Positions 10,477 through 21,604 of a DNA stretch of 64,000 nt are shown here, piece after piece. The translations under genes and the position numbers were made by a program. Origin of the DNA: Caenorhabditis elegans (taxonomy: Eukaryota > Nematoda > Chromadorea > Rhabditida > Rhabditidae); assembly GCF_000002985.6 (NCBI RefSeq), contig NC_003279.8, positions 496,001-560,000 on the forward strand. Reading direction: 5' to 3'. The notes beneath the pieces are model-generated. The model did not search any database and had not been told where the DNA came from. It saw only the letters and a program-made list of their open reading frames with translations. Each line of letters opens with the position of its first letter. Within the stretch, counting starts at the first letter, position 1.

Positions 10477-12876
10477 ATGTCAGAACGCCAATCCAAATAT
10501 TTTGACTATCAAGGTATCGTCATTTCCTCCACTGGACAAGATAACCAAGATTCGGAGACGGACCTCGTTTATCTCATTCAAGCTCATGTACGTGAATTCC
10601 CTCCGTTTTCATATTTAAAATAATAAGCTCGTTTTCAGGGAAAAGCGGCCCCGAAGAACATCATGTACGGTGTCTCCAAGTGCGCATTTGTTCCAACAAA
10701 CTTGGAGAGGAATTTCGATAATATCGAAGAGGCAAAAAATCTTGAGTCAGTATTTATTTGATTTGAGCCCATTTTTAATCTGTTAACACTTGAATTTTTA
10801 GACGTCGATCCAAAATCCCGCTAAAGTTCGGTGAAGTCATCCTATGGAACGAATCGGACTGTGATCACGATAAGAGGATAATCCTTCATATCAAACGAGA
10901 AAAACCAATTTATGAAGCGTCTTCCAGCAGAAATGGACTTATTTTGAAAGTCGGTGGCGTCATCCAGCCCACCTCAACGACCTCGTTCTGGACGCCATTA
11001 TGCACCGTCACCATGCGTATGTTTCTTCTTGATTTTCGTCTCTCTAACCATATATTTATTTCAGCAGAGACAGAGGCGACCCGTGCGGAGCCAGACGTTT
11101 GGCTATACGCCTGGATTCGATTCGAAACTACCATGAAGAGTGGTCTAGATCCTTTCAATATGACTGCAACATTCGAATCGTTTGACAGTTGCGATCCATC
11201 CGACCAAGCACGCGTCTGTGAAGCGGTATTTGCTTTTTAAAAATTTTTTACGGGATTTTGAACAAATAACTTTCAGCCATGGAACGCAGGCTCTCCTGAC
11301 TCTAAATTCGGTGTTTGGCGCCCGGATCCAAAGCCTGCTGATAGCGACGACGAAATTGATATCGAGCCGAGAGAAGGCTGGCACTTGCCAGAAGACAAAT
11401 GGGCCGAGGTTAAGGTTGCTTTGTGGATTCTCGTTGACAATTTGATTTTGCAGGTCATCAAGATGCAGCTTGGCCTGTATGTCGGCGAACGCCTACTGAT
11501 TTGCAAAGAACTCTCGCAGTTCGACTTTATTATCCCACTGCAGAAGCCATTTTCCCGAGGAACGGACAAGACTTTGATCTACCCAGCCGTCGGAGAATAC
11601 TTTCATTTCAGTGCTATTTGGTCGATGCAGCACAACGGTTTTCTGATCTATGAGCTTCAGCCAGTTCCACTTCTCAGACAGCATGTAACCTCTGTCAACG
11701 GAAATGTAAGTTATAATATTGATTTTTTTGTCCAGAACATAATTTTTATTTCAGCTCCTTACCCGCGTCGTTCCTGCCAGTATCAGAGGTCTCTTCGTTG
11801 ACAAGGAGGGCACTCTTGGATTGATTGATGACCCACACCATCTTCTTTCATTCTTCGAGTTTCATCCAGCTGGTTATGAATTCTTGAAGGCTATGGTAAT
11901 CATGAGTGGGTCTTATTTTGAAACAAACGCTTTCAATTTTCAGGCCGAAGTTCGTGCTGTTCGAACTTCAGAAAACAAATCTGTCCGTTACCGCATTGTT
12001 CGTACATCGGGAATGTCCATTTTTGAAAACTGGCTTCGTGATACTCAGGTCTCTAAAGTTAAATTAAACTCGTCCTTTTCACCCCTGAATTTTTCAGTTC
12101 GTTGTTGGTCCAGTCAAAGGAATTCGAATCAATGAAGACACTGTCATTTGTGCCAAACATCCGAATGTCTACTTCAAAATCCCCAATAACTTGAAGGAAG
12201 GAATCCCCATTGGCGGAGGAGTTCAATTCGTTGGAAAGCGACAAGCTGGAGTCGACAGTGAAATTATGATCACCGAATGTTCTCCATGTCCAGCGTTCAC
12301 TTGTAAAAATTACTCGGTCTCTGGTGATACGGTTAGTCTTCAATTATTTAATAGTTTTTATTCTATGAGGAAAATATTCAGCGCTTGTTCCAAGTGTACT
12401 TGAAGCCAAATTGCGATCATGAGCAGTTGGCGGAGAGTGATTCGATGGGATTTGTGGATTTCAGAGAGTTGGAGACTCCATGTAGAGGAAAGTGAGTGTG
12501 TCAGGATTTGTAAAAATAATTGTAACTGAATTTTAAGGTTCCTGGCATGGGTCCGTGAATCCATTACTGTCAATGATTGTCGCCGTGCTGCTACCATCAT
12601 GGAAGTATGCTCGACAGCCATCTGTCCTCCGTTGATTGCAATGAGCGCGAATTCGAGCAGAGCAACATCGGCCAGAACTACGCCAGCTGGAAGTTCCATT
12701 GGATCCAGATCATCAATTCAATCAAGAGCATCTGCAGCTACTTCAGTGAGCTCAAACGTAAGTTTATTTTTAAGGTTGGAAGATGATAAAAACAAGTTTT
12801 TCAGCGATTCGTTGGCCCTTCAAGCCGCAGAACTCCATCTGGTACTCCACAAAGCTCAACATCTTCCAGGGTCTAA
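10477..12876 (+). CDS. deps-1: deps-1-like P-granule protein, about 619 aa
   Basis: The match to DEPS-1, a nematode-specific P-granule assembly and germline RNAi factor, rests on recalled locus order next to acs-13 and on its Ser-rich C-terminus with no other known domain. Exons read 10477-10587, 10639-10745, 10802-11016, 11065-11225, 11277-11408, 11454-11705, 11755-11895, 11944-12048, 12098-12331, 12382-12491, 12538-12757 and 12805-12876. The ATG lies 6 bases after TTTTCAG at 10470. The last 75 residues are Ser/Thr/Arg-rich low complexity, a typical granule-protein feature. The 45-nt intron 11409-11453 is in frame, so retention would add 15 residues. Exon 4 has tandem acceptors (CAGCAG at 11062-11067). 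It is convergent with gene A, about 95 bases apart. Gene identity is less certain than the coding call. Confidence 0.75.
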
Positions 12877-12971
12877 TTAAATATATACGCATCCCGTTTT
12901 CCCCCGTATTTGTGTTTCAAATGTTCTGCTCATTTTTAATCTACCCGTTATCCAACCAAACATTTATTTAT

Positions 12972-15004
12972 TTAAACTTCAAGTTCCACCACCATCCCAT
13001 TCCGCACAACTTGTCTCTCGTAATTTTCTCGTGCTCTAATGAAGTTGTGGTAGGTTATTCTAGTGAATACACCCATGTTAAGCAGCGAATACATCCAGAA
13101 AAGTCCCAACAAGCCGGCAGCGAGATACTCCCCCCAAAATGATGGTTGATCGGTACATCCAAGATAGGGTAGCATCGCGATAGACGTGAGCAAGTTCGTT
13201 ATGCACTTGAAAAACTGAAATTTCAGAAAAGATTAGGTGTATCAGAAGGTTAAAAACAAACAAATGACATATAGATGAACGAAGCCAGTGATGGAATCGG
13301 ATTCCGAATACGAGAAGCCATTCCCGGAGATACTGTGATAAGAATCTGTGTGATCGAGAACACAATGAGCACACCCACCGGGAACATGAATTCCATGGAA
13401 ACACGGAGGCAAAGGTCACAGTACTGCAAAAAATGCGAAATTTTGGCGATTTTTGCTCTAAAAAATGCACTGGCCGGGTCTCACCACGACAAATTTTTGT
13501 TGTCAGTTGAATGCCAATAGAGTGTGCGCCTTTAAGGAGTACTGTAGTTTCAAACTTTTGTTGCAATCGATTTTACAGTTTTCCCGAGAAACAAAAGTTT
13601 GAAACTACAGTACTCCTTAAAGGCGCACACACTCTTTCCGCATTCAACTTAACAAAAGGTTGTCGTGTCGAGACCCGGCCACTGCATTTTTGTAGCAAAA
13701 AAAATTTGAAATTTTCAAGTCTGGATAATAATATATAATATTTTTACCTCAACTATGGGAATTTGCATTTCCAAACTATCCAAACAATCGCTGAACCCGA
13801 AAGCATCACAAATAATCGATCGATATTGTCGCGGAATGTCACGTATCGATTGGTAGATCATGAATATGTTGCCAAGTAACGCGAAAATCTTGAAAAATGG
13901 AGGATTTTGCTTTTAAAAAATCCAAAAAAAAAAACTTAAATTCGACAATTTCCTGTTTGAATTCCCTCCAAAATGAGAACTGCAGGACCCATCAGCGATT
14001 TGAGTGGGCGGAGTCCGAGGGCGCTGATTGGTCGTGCAGTTCTAATTTTGGAGGGAATTCAGCCAAATTTGAAAAATCTCGTTTTTTTTGCAATTCTTTT
14101 GTGGTATTTTCGACATGGGGTTCTTTCTGGCTTTCCTCATCAAGGGTGTCAATGTCCCGTAAAAATTTCGAAAACGGGACAACGGGACGTCCCGTTTTTT
14201 TGAAAACACTCAAAAAACGGGACAAACTGGGCGGTTAAAAAAAAGAGTGCATAGTTGGCGTAAATTTTAGTGTATTCGAGGCAAATTATAAAAAAAACTG
14301 CATGTAAGTCATTAATCTGCATGAATTTAAGTCTTGAAACAAAACTCAAAAACAGAACTTTAAAATGTGCAACAAAATCATGAGAGAAATTGTCCCGTTC
14401 CCGTGATAATTTTGAAAACGGGACAGCGGGACGTCCCGTTCCCGTGAAAACACTCAAAAAACGGGACAACGGGACAAACGGGACACGGGACTTGACACCC
14501 TTGTTCCTCATTAAAATTTTCGCGCTCCATTGATAATCGCCCTGGGAAAGTCGTGTACTCCACACGGACAAATCACATTTAGTTTTACAACTAAAATCGA
14601 GAAAATTGGGAGAGTTTTTGCCGCGAACCTGGCCTAGTTCGCGGCAAAAACTCTTCCATTTCAAAATATGGGCGAAGCCAGAAATCCGTGATATTTTCAG
14701 CATATTTTTTTGATTCGAAGCAAATCTCAGTTTCTCACCACAACGAACAACTTCACATTCGGATGCCGCCCGTCTTCGAAACGTGGAATTCCAACTGAAT
14801 TCACCGATTCGACACTTGAACCGGGTGACATCATCATATTTTCAACCAGCTCATACTCGAACTCCGGAATATCCGGCACCACATCAATCGGTGCTGGTTC
14901 TGGCGGTGGCGGCTCAACTGACACTTTTCCTTGATCTAAAATTTGTTTTTTTCTGAAAATTTGTCACTGTACCAAATCAAAAAAAAAACCTTACCAGAAC
15001 TCAT
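12972..15004 (-). CDS. gene A: predicted four-pass membrane protein, 250 aa
   Basis: I do not recognise the family. Exons read 15004-14995 (10 bases encoding Met-Ser-Ser plus one base), 14935-14739, 13888-13748, 13423-13262 and 13214-12972. The N-terminal 64 residues are acidic and Pro-rich (PPPPEPAP) and should be cytosolic. Four hydrophobic helices lie near residues 65-85, 126-147, 162-185 and 200-220. Several cysteines fall between the first two helices. A basic tail ends VVELEV. The donor of exon 4 (GTTTGT at 13261) is weak but is the only one that keeps frame. The large introns hold a palindrome (13465-13689) and a repeat interrupted by a hAT-like element (14114-14692). The topology matches genes C and D. 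Confidence 0.65.
13465..13689. repeat. palindrome with GGCCGGGTCTC ends in a gene A intron
   Basis: The outer arms are TGGCCGGGTCTC and GAGACCCGGCCA. The inner arms TGTGCGCCTTTAAGGAGTAC and TTTCAAACTTTTGTT are followed by their complements. The loop is only about 25 bases. Confidence 0.85.
14114..14692. repeat. CACGGATTTCTGGC-family element, copy interrupted by a hAT-like insertion
   Basis: A copy of a family of about 240 bases, with ends like GTTCTGGCCTTCCTCAT and GAAGCCAGAAATCCGTG and the internal GTGTACTCCACACGGACAAA. It is split at TTCCTCAT by the element at 14141-14513. Other copies: 24716-25142 (also interrupted), 37601-37828, 46957-47191, 47588-47828, 52546-52784, and a fragment at 18275-18380. 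Confidence 0.8.
14141..14513. mobile_element. hAT-like MITE, CAAGGGTGTCAA ends, exact 8-bp duplication
   Basis: The termini are CAAGGGTGTCAA and TTGACACCCTTG. An exact TTCCTCAT duplication flanks it (14133-14140 and 14514-14521). Inside each end are direct and inverted blocks of ACGGGACAACGGGACGTCCC. It has no coding capacity. Confidence 0.85.
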
Positions 15005-15477
15005 AATTTTTGGATTTTAATTTGTAAATTGCAAAACAGAAAATGAATTGGAATTTTTTCACTTTTTATTTATGGGAGGGGGAAATTCTTTGTTGTTGCA
15101 ATAAAGTAAAACAATCACAGTAAATGCCAGTACAATAGTTTTTCACGTGTAATATATTAACCAATTACTATATTCAATAACTCTGTCGTCTAAATACATA
15201 GGGTAGGGGGGAAGGTGAGGGAAAATGGAAATAATAAAGTGAAATGTTTTGTGTACTTGCGATAAAACAATCAATAAATGGGAACAAGCCGATGATAAAC
15301 TGATAAACCGAACGTGAATATCGAGAGAGGGAGGAAGAAAGCGTATACCCGTTAATGAAATCAAGTTAATGGAATTATTTGGATTGAAACAAAACAACGA
15401 AAATATCAATGTTTGAGCATAAGGAATGAGGGAATGGCACTGGTGGTGGTGGATAAATGAATCGGGGGGAACGGAAT
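15005..15477. other. intergenic: gene A promoter side and acs-13 3' side
   Basis: About 470 bases lie between the gene A ATG and the acs-13 stop, both genes being on the minus strand. It holds the acs-13 3' UTR and the upstream region of gene A. I see no repeats or other coding sequence. Confidence 0.6.
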
Positions 15478-18400
15478 CTATGGAAGTTTCGAATACATCG
15501 CATCGAGTTGCTTCGAGTAGTGAGCCTTCAGCTTCGGACGCTTGCTCTTCAACGTTGGCGTGAGAAGATCATTCTCGACGCTGAATTGCTCGGCGGAGAG
15601 ACTGATATCGCGCACTTGCTCGAACGAGAAGAGCCCGGCTTTCTTGCCAACAGCGACCATGTCATCGAGGATCGCCTTTTTGACGGCGTCGTTGTTGCAC
15701 AGCTCTTCGAATGTTCCCTTGATTCCTTGGTCGGCCATCGCTGGGACGAGAACCTAGAAAAATTGAAAATTACATATATATATATATATATACACGCTCT
15801 CCTCAAAGCCGAATAATTATTAGAGCGCGCTTACTGCGCTTCGCGTTTCTGCATCCGCGGCATTTTGACTTTACACTGAAAAAAGCAGATATTTCAGATT
15901 TATCGAATTTTTAGCTTTTAAAATTTTTTTCTGCATTTTTCGAACAAACCTTTTGTTAAACAGTGAAAATTGAATTTAAAATGACTAAAATGAACTTTTT
16001 TCGTTCACTGGTTGTGAAATGGTTTGAATTTGAAGAAATCAAAGGGATTTTTCTGAATTTTTTAATAATTTTCTATTAAAAATCGGTTTTAAACCATTTT
16101 TTGACCCTAATGTTAAGTCACAAATGTATTGAAACCGGTTTTTAATAGAAAATATTTAGAAAATAAGAAAAATCCCGTTGATTTCTTCAAATTCAAACCA
16201 TTTCACAACCAGTGGACGAAAAAAGTTCATTTTAGTCATTTTAAATTCGATTTTCACAGTTTAACAAAACGTTTGTTCGAAAAATGCAGAAAAAAAATTT
16301 TAAAAGCTAAAAAATCGATAAATCTGAAATATCTGCTTTTTTCAGTGGAAAGTCAAAATACCGAGGATGCAGAAATGCGAAGCGCAGCAAGCGCGCTCTA
16401 ATAATTATTCGGCTTTGAGGAGAGCGTGATATATATATATTTTTTTTAATTTTGAAAATATTTAAAACCAAAAAACCAACCTCAGCATCAGGTACAACAA
16501 TAGCAATGAGACACGTCTTCAGTGATTCTCCATGAACAAATGATTGAGCGACATATTTCGAGCGGACATAGATGTTCTCAATCTTCTCCGGTGCCACGTA
16601 TTCTCCCTGCGAGAGCTTGAAAATGTGCTTCTTGCGATCCACAATTTTCAGCGTTCCCTCAGGAGTCCATCGTCCAATGTCTCCAGTGTGCAACCATCCA
16701 TCCTCATCGATCGTCTCCTTCGTTTGTTGCTCATTCTTATAGTATCCCTTGAAGATGATGTGTCCCTTGACACACACCTCGCCGGCTTGATCCTTCGCGT
16801 AATAGTTCAACTCGGGCACGTCGACCAACTTGATCTGACACGATGGGATCACCATTCCGACGTGTCCGGCTAGCGAATCTCCTTCCATCGAGACAGTGCA
16901 AGCGGCGACACATTCCGTTTGACCGTAACCCTCGACGACGACACATCCCATAGCGGCACGAACGAAGGTGAGCACATTCGTCGAAAGTGGAGCCGATCCG
17001 GTGATCATCAGACGCACACGCCCTCCGAATCCTTCGCGAATCTTTTTGAATACCAAATTGTCGAAGAATCCGTCATTTCTGATATTGAAGCTGGAAAAAA
17101 AAAGAAGATATTAAATACTATCAAATCATTCAGACCACTCACTTTGCCATATCTCTGGCCTTGTATGAGATAGCGAAATCAAACAACATCTTCTTCAAAG
17201 TCGACTTGTTCACTTCAGACATCACTTTATCGTAAAGCCGATTCAAGACACGTGGCACCACTGGCACCACAGTCGGCTTCAACTCTTTGATATCCTCGGC
17301 CAACACACGTATGTCACCACGATAGAATCCGACTTTCGCGCCGACACAGAAGCACACACTCTCGATGACTCTCTCGAGCATGTGAGCCAACGGAAGGAAG
17401 CTGATCATCGAATCGGTCGCCGCGATGCCACTGTGCTTGAAGAAGTCCATACAGACACCGTCGGCGATCACGTTCGCGTGAGTGAGCATCACACCTTTCG
17501 GTGTTCCAGTCGTTCCTGACGTGTAGCATATGGTCGCAAGATCCTCTGGTGTTGGTGGAATGTGTGCTGGACGAGTCTTGGCGTTCTTTCCAATCTTCTC
17601 GAGATCCTCGAACGTGAGCACCTCGACTCCGAGCGATGACGCAGTCGTTTTGAGCTCATCGGTGACTGGTTCCATCACAACAAGTGTGCTCAAACTTGGG
17701 CATTGCTCCTTGAACTTTAAGAGACCTGAAATCAAATTTCCTTTTGTTTTTAATAATATTCCTTATCAAACTCACCAGTGGCCTTTGAAATATCATCACA
17801 GACAACAATCTTGATCTCTGCCTGATTCAAAATGAATATCGACGCTTCTGATCCAAGGGTCTCGTAGATCGGCACAATCACATTCGAATAGTTGTAGGTG
17901 GCGAATTCGGTGATGATCCATTCGGCGCGATTCTTCGAGTAGATCCCAATGTTCTCCGCGTTGCCAGTCGGAACGCCGAGCTCACGGAACGCGACGGACA
18001 CGTTGTCGGCTCGCTCGAGAATCGTATTGTACGACTCCCACACGTACGGGATTGAACCATCCGACTGTTTGACTCGACGTCCGAGCATCGGCCCGTTGTT
18101 CGAGAGACGGGCTCCACGGCGAACACCCTGGTAGAGGGTGCGCGCGTCTTCGAACAGGAAAGCCTGGAGTTCGTCGTCCTTCAGGTAGGCGCTGATGCGG
18201 GAACCATCCTGGAAATTAACATTTTAGTCGGGGGGTTTTTTTGGAATTTTTTTTTCGCTCGTTTTCTATTGTAAACCGAGCCACGACGCGACACGCCGTA
18301 AATCGACAAGCCCAAATGGCCTAATTCGGCAAAATCTTACATTTAAAAATATGAGGGAAGACAGAACTCCGTGATTGGAGAAAATTAAAGGAGGACTAAC

Positions 18401-20394
18401 GGTTCGGACGATTTTGAACGTATAGACCCAAAATGAGCTCAAATGAATGAATTTCGTAATGAAACTGCTCAAAAATTTTTATGGCGGTTCAAAATGTTGA
18501 AAAAATTACACTGATTTTGGCTAAAATCACGAATTTTCCCATTTTTCCGTGTCACATCTGTTCGAAGTTGGATTTTTTGGAATTATCGTTTTTTATTACA
18601 TATATTGGTAGTTTATCTCATTTAATTTCGTCGATTAAAGTACATTTAAAGCCGATAGGTAACCAATTTCGATAATTTTTGGTCACCTATCGGCTTTAAA
18701 TGTACTTTAATCGACGAAATTAAATGAGATTAATTACCAATATATGTAATAAAGGACGATAATTTCAAAAAATCCAATTTCGAACAGATGTGACACGGAA
18801 AAATGAGAAAAATTCGTGATTTTCGCCAAAAACAGTGTAATTTTTTCAAAATTTTGAACCGCCATAAAAAATTTTTGAAAATTTTTTGAGCAGCTTCATT
18901 ACGAAATTCGTTCATTTGAGCTCATTTTTGGTCTATACGTTCAAAATCGTCCGAACCGTTAGTCCTCCTTTAAGTTTAAAAAAAAAACGGCATATTTTGC
19001 CCAGTTTCTCTCCAAAACTCACCGGCAAAATGCGACTCTGATTCATCGGATCCACCAGTGGCTTGACATTTCCCGAATAGGTGACCCCACTGAACGAGTA
19101 GGATCCCGACGTCGATGACGAGCTCTTCGACAAGTAGTATCCGAGGCCCATGGTGACTGCGGCGGCGGCTCCGATTTGAACGTACGGTGGAAGGGAAGAG
19201 TTCGAGTTTGGTGCCGAAATGAAATCGACAATACTTCTGTAACAATTGAAATTATATATAGAGAGGACGGGTGATGATGATGAGTCATCCAGGTTGTTGT
19301 TGTCGCGCGCGCGCGCCCGCACTGTTCCCCACAAAACAAACAACTTATTTGAAATTATGAAATCGAAGTTTCTTTGTTATTTTATTTTATTTCACAAGAT
19401 GGTTTTCATGTTTTATATACCATTCGCAAAAACAATACCTAGTTTTTGCTCGTTTGGACTCAGAAATTTTGAGACTTTTCTGAAAAGTTTAATGGCAGAT
19501 CAAAATTTCGGAAAAAGGTGAATTTTAGCGAAAATTCGCCGTGGTTTTTCGAAATTTTGATCTGCCATTAAAGGTGGTGTAGTCGAATTTTTTTATTGCT
19601 TTATTAGACTCAAAATTGTCTGAAAACACCGAATTTCATAATAAAACTTAAATGGCCTAAAATTAGCTAAAATTTGAAATTTGACCGACTTGTCAAGCGG
19701 CTGGAAACGTTTTTTTTTTGAAATAACCGTCAAATTTTGAATATACAGTGCAATTATCTTGCGTTTTCAACTTTATTTAGGTACTTTAAAGTCGATGAAC
19801 GGCGAGATTTGTTTTTAATTTTTCACGAAATCTCGCCGTCCATCGACTGTAAAATACCTAAATGAAGTTGAAAACGCAAGATAATTGCACAGTATACTCA
19901 AAATTCGACGGTGTTTTCAAAAAAAAAAAAACTGTTTCCAGCTGCGACGTCGGTCAAATTTCAAATTTTAACTAATTTTAGGCCATTTTTTGAGCCGTCA
20001 TAACTTTTTTTGAGGAGTTTTCAAGAAGTTTTATTATGAAATTCGGTGTTTTCAGACAATTTTGAGTCTAATAAAGCAATAAAAAAATTCGACTACACCA
20101 CCTGTAATGGCAGATCAAAATTTCGAAAAACCACGGCGAATTTTCGCTAAAATTCACTTTTTTTCCGAAATTTTGATCTGCCATTAAACTTTTCGGAAAA
20201 GTCTCAAACATTTTGAGTATAAACGAGCAAAAACTAGTCATTGTTTTTGCCAATGGTATATAAAACATGAAAACCATCCTGTGAAAAAAAAACAACAAAA
20301 ACACTTGAAATTCGTAATTTCAAAGTTCTCCAAAAAAAACATACACACACCTCGATTGAGACTGTACCCACGCAGCCGTGTCTGTGATAACCAT
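15478..20394 (-). CDS. acs-13: long-chain fatty-acid-CoA ligase (ACSL type), 719 aa
   Basis: It activates long-chain fatty acids to acyl-CoA using ATP and CoA, at a membrane. Exons read 20394-20351, 19236-19023, 18208-17776, 17725-17143, 17090-16481 and 15753-15478, all in frame. An N-terminal hydrophobic segment at about residues 43-60 suggests membrane anchoring. The AMP-binding signature YTSGTTGTPKG is at about 298-308, GYGQTE at 479-484, and the acyl-CoA synthetase motif DGWLHTGDIG at 555-564, followed by DRKKHIFKLSQGEYV. All key motifs are intact and the length is normal for ACSL proteins. The symbol comes from recalled locus order. A TATA box lies only about 30 bases before the ATG. Introns 1, 2 and 5 each hold a long palindromic element. 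Confidence 0.9.
15793..16429. repeat. palindromic element with CACGCTCTCC ends in acs-13 intron 5
   Basis: About 637 bases with ends CACGCTCTCCTCAAAGCCG and its exact complement, followed by TAATTATTAGAGCGCGCT arms. TA-dinucleotide runs flank both sides. A relative with the AATTATTAGAGCGCGCT arm lies in wwp-1 at 41880-42587. Confidence 0.9.
18275..18380. repeat. fragment of the CACGGATTTCTGGC family
   Basis: Partial similarity (CGACGCGACACGCCGTAAAT, GGCCTAATTCGGCAAAAT, GAGGGAAGACAGAACTCCGTG), without the left half. It lies in acs-13 intron 2 beside a palindrome. Confidence 0.6.
18385..18974. repeat. palindromic TTAAAGGAGGACTAACGG element in acs-13 intron 2
   Basis: About 590 bases. The ends TTAAAGGAGGACTAACGG and the complement are followed by long matching arms (TTCGGACGATTTTGAACGTA, ATTTTTCCGTGTCACATCTG and others). 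The loop is at about 18665. Confidence 0.9.
19396..20282. repeat. nested palindrome in acs-13 intron 1
   Basis: The outer arms (from ATGGTTTTCATGTTTTATAT and its complement) enclose an inner palindrome whose ends read TTAAAGGTGGTGTAGTCGAA and TTCGACTACACCACC (19569-20103). The inner centre at about 19830 carries AAATCTCGCCGT and its complement. Confidence 0.85.
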
Positions 20395-20421
20395 TCTGTG
20401 TGTTTCTGTGTTTAAGTGGCC

Positions 20422-20429
20422 TATTTATA
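20422..20429 (-). promoter_or_regulatory. TATA box of acs-13
   Basis: The minus strand reads CTATAAATAGG, 28-35 bases upstream of the acs-13 ATG. No trans-splice acceptor stronger than ACACACAG is visible between them, so transcription would start almost at the start codon. Confidence 0.5.
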
Positions 20430-21059
20430 GTCTTCTGCCAAAAGACGAAACCGCTTCTAAAATGAGATTAAATTGAGGTGGAAACGACGACGACGAAGAG
20501 GTGGAAGAAGTGAGGGTGAAAATCGAAAAAACAAAGAAGAGATCAAAGTTATTCCATCTTTAGAACTTTCTCCACTGCCAGCAATTGATAATAATAATAA
20601 GATTTTTATGTTGATAACTCTTTCGGTATCAATACAAAAAGGGGTGAAAACCCGCCTCGACAAGCCTTTCGATCAGGCCATATATTTCTTTATCACACTC
20701 TCCGCACATTTCGGAACAACTTTGACCTCCCCGGCAAGGGGGCAAAAGTTTCGAGAAGTTGTGTTGCGCGCGAAGGAGATGGAGAAGATGGAGAAGATAG
20801 GCAAACACGTACACCTCCTCAAACAGTAGTAGTAGTGATAATTGATTTGATTAGTGATTCGGGTGGGCAAAACGAGAGAGATAGAAAGAGAAAAAGCGAA
20901 GAGGACAACGAACACGTGTAATCAACCGTGTGCCAAAGTTCTCGCCCTTTGGACTAATTGCAGTTTTTTTGGAGGAAATTCAATTAACACTGAAAACTAG
21001 TTCGTTTAAGTGTTTACGCTGAATGGGCCAGGTTTTGAGGGAAAACGATTTTCGAAGAA

Positions 21060-21604
21060 CTTTAAATGTGGGGTACCGAAATCTGAAAAATATTTTAAAT
21101 TGACTCCAAATTTTCCCCTGACTCCGAATATCGATGCGAAAAAATTCAAAAAAAATTTTCCTGATTTTATATTTAAGCTTGAAATCGCCGAATTTCATTT
21201 AGAAATTCGCATTGGAGCGCGCTTGCATCGTTCGATTTTTTTTTCGTTTATTTTATTTATTTTCGCCGAATTCAATGTTTTTAAAGCCAGTTTCATTCAT
21301 TTTTGTCGAGTTCTCATCGAAAATTTTTTTGACAAAAATTAATGAAACTGATTAAAAAATTAAATTCGGCGAAAATAAGTAAAATAAACGAAGAAAATCA
21401 AACGATGCAAGCGCGCTCCAATGCGAATTTCTTTGGGCGCGAAGTTGAAAAAATGGCCCGGGGCACAAATGAAATTCGGCGATTTCAAGCTTATATATAA
21501 AATCAGGGAAATTTTTTTGAATTCTTTCGCATCGATATTCGGAACCAGGGAAAAATTTGGAGTCAATTAAAAATATTTTTCAGGTTTCGGTACCCCGCCT
21601 TTAA
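21060..21604. repeat. palindromic repeat, copy 2 of the family at 1859-2388
   Basis: The ends TTTAAATGTGGGGTACCGAA and TTCGGTACCCCGCCTTTAA are inverted. The inner arms TCCCCTGACTCCGAATATCG and CATTGGAGCGCGCTTGCATC both have complements on the other side. Confidence 0.8.
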
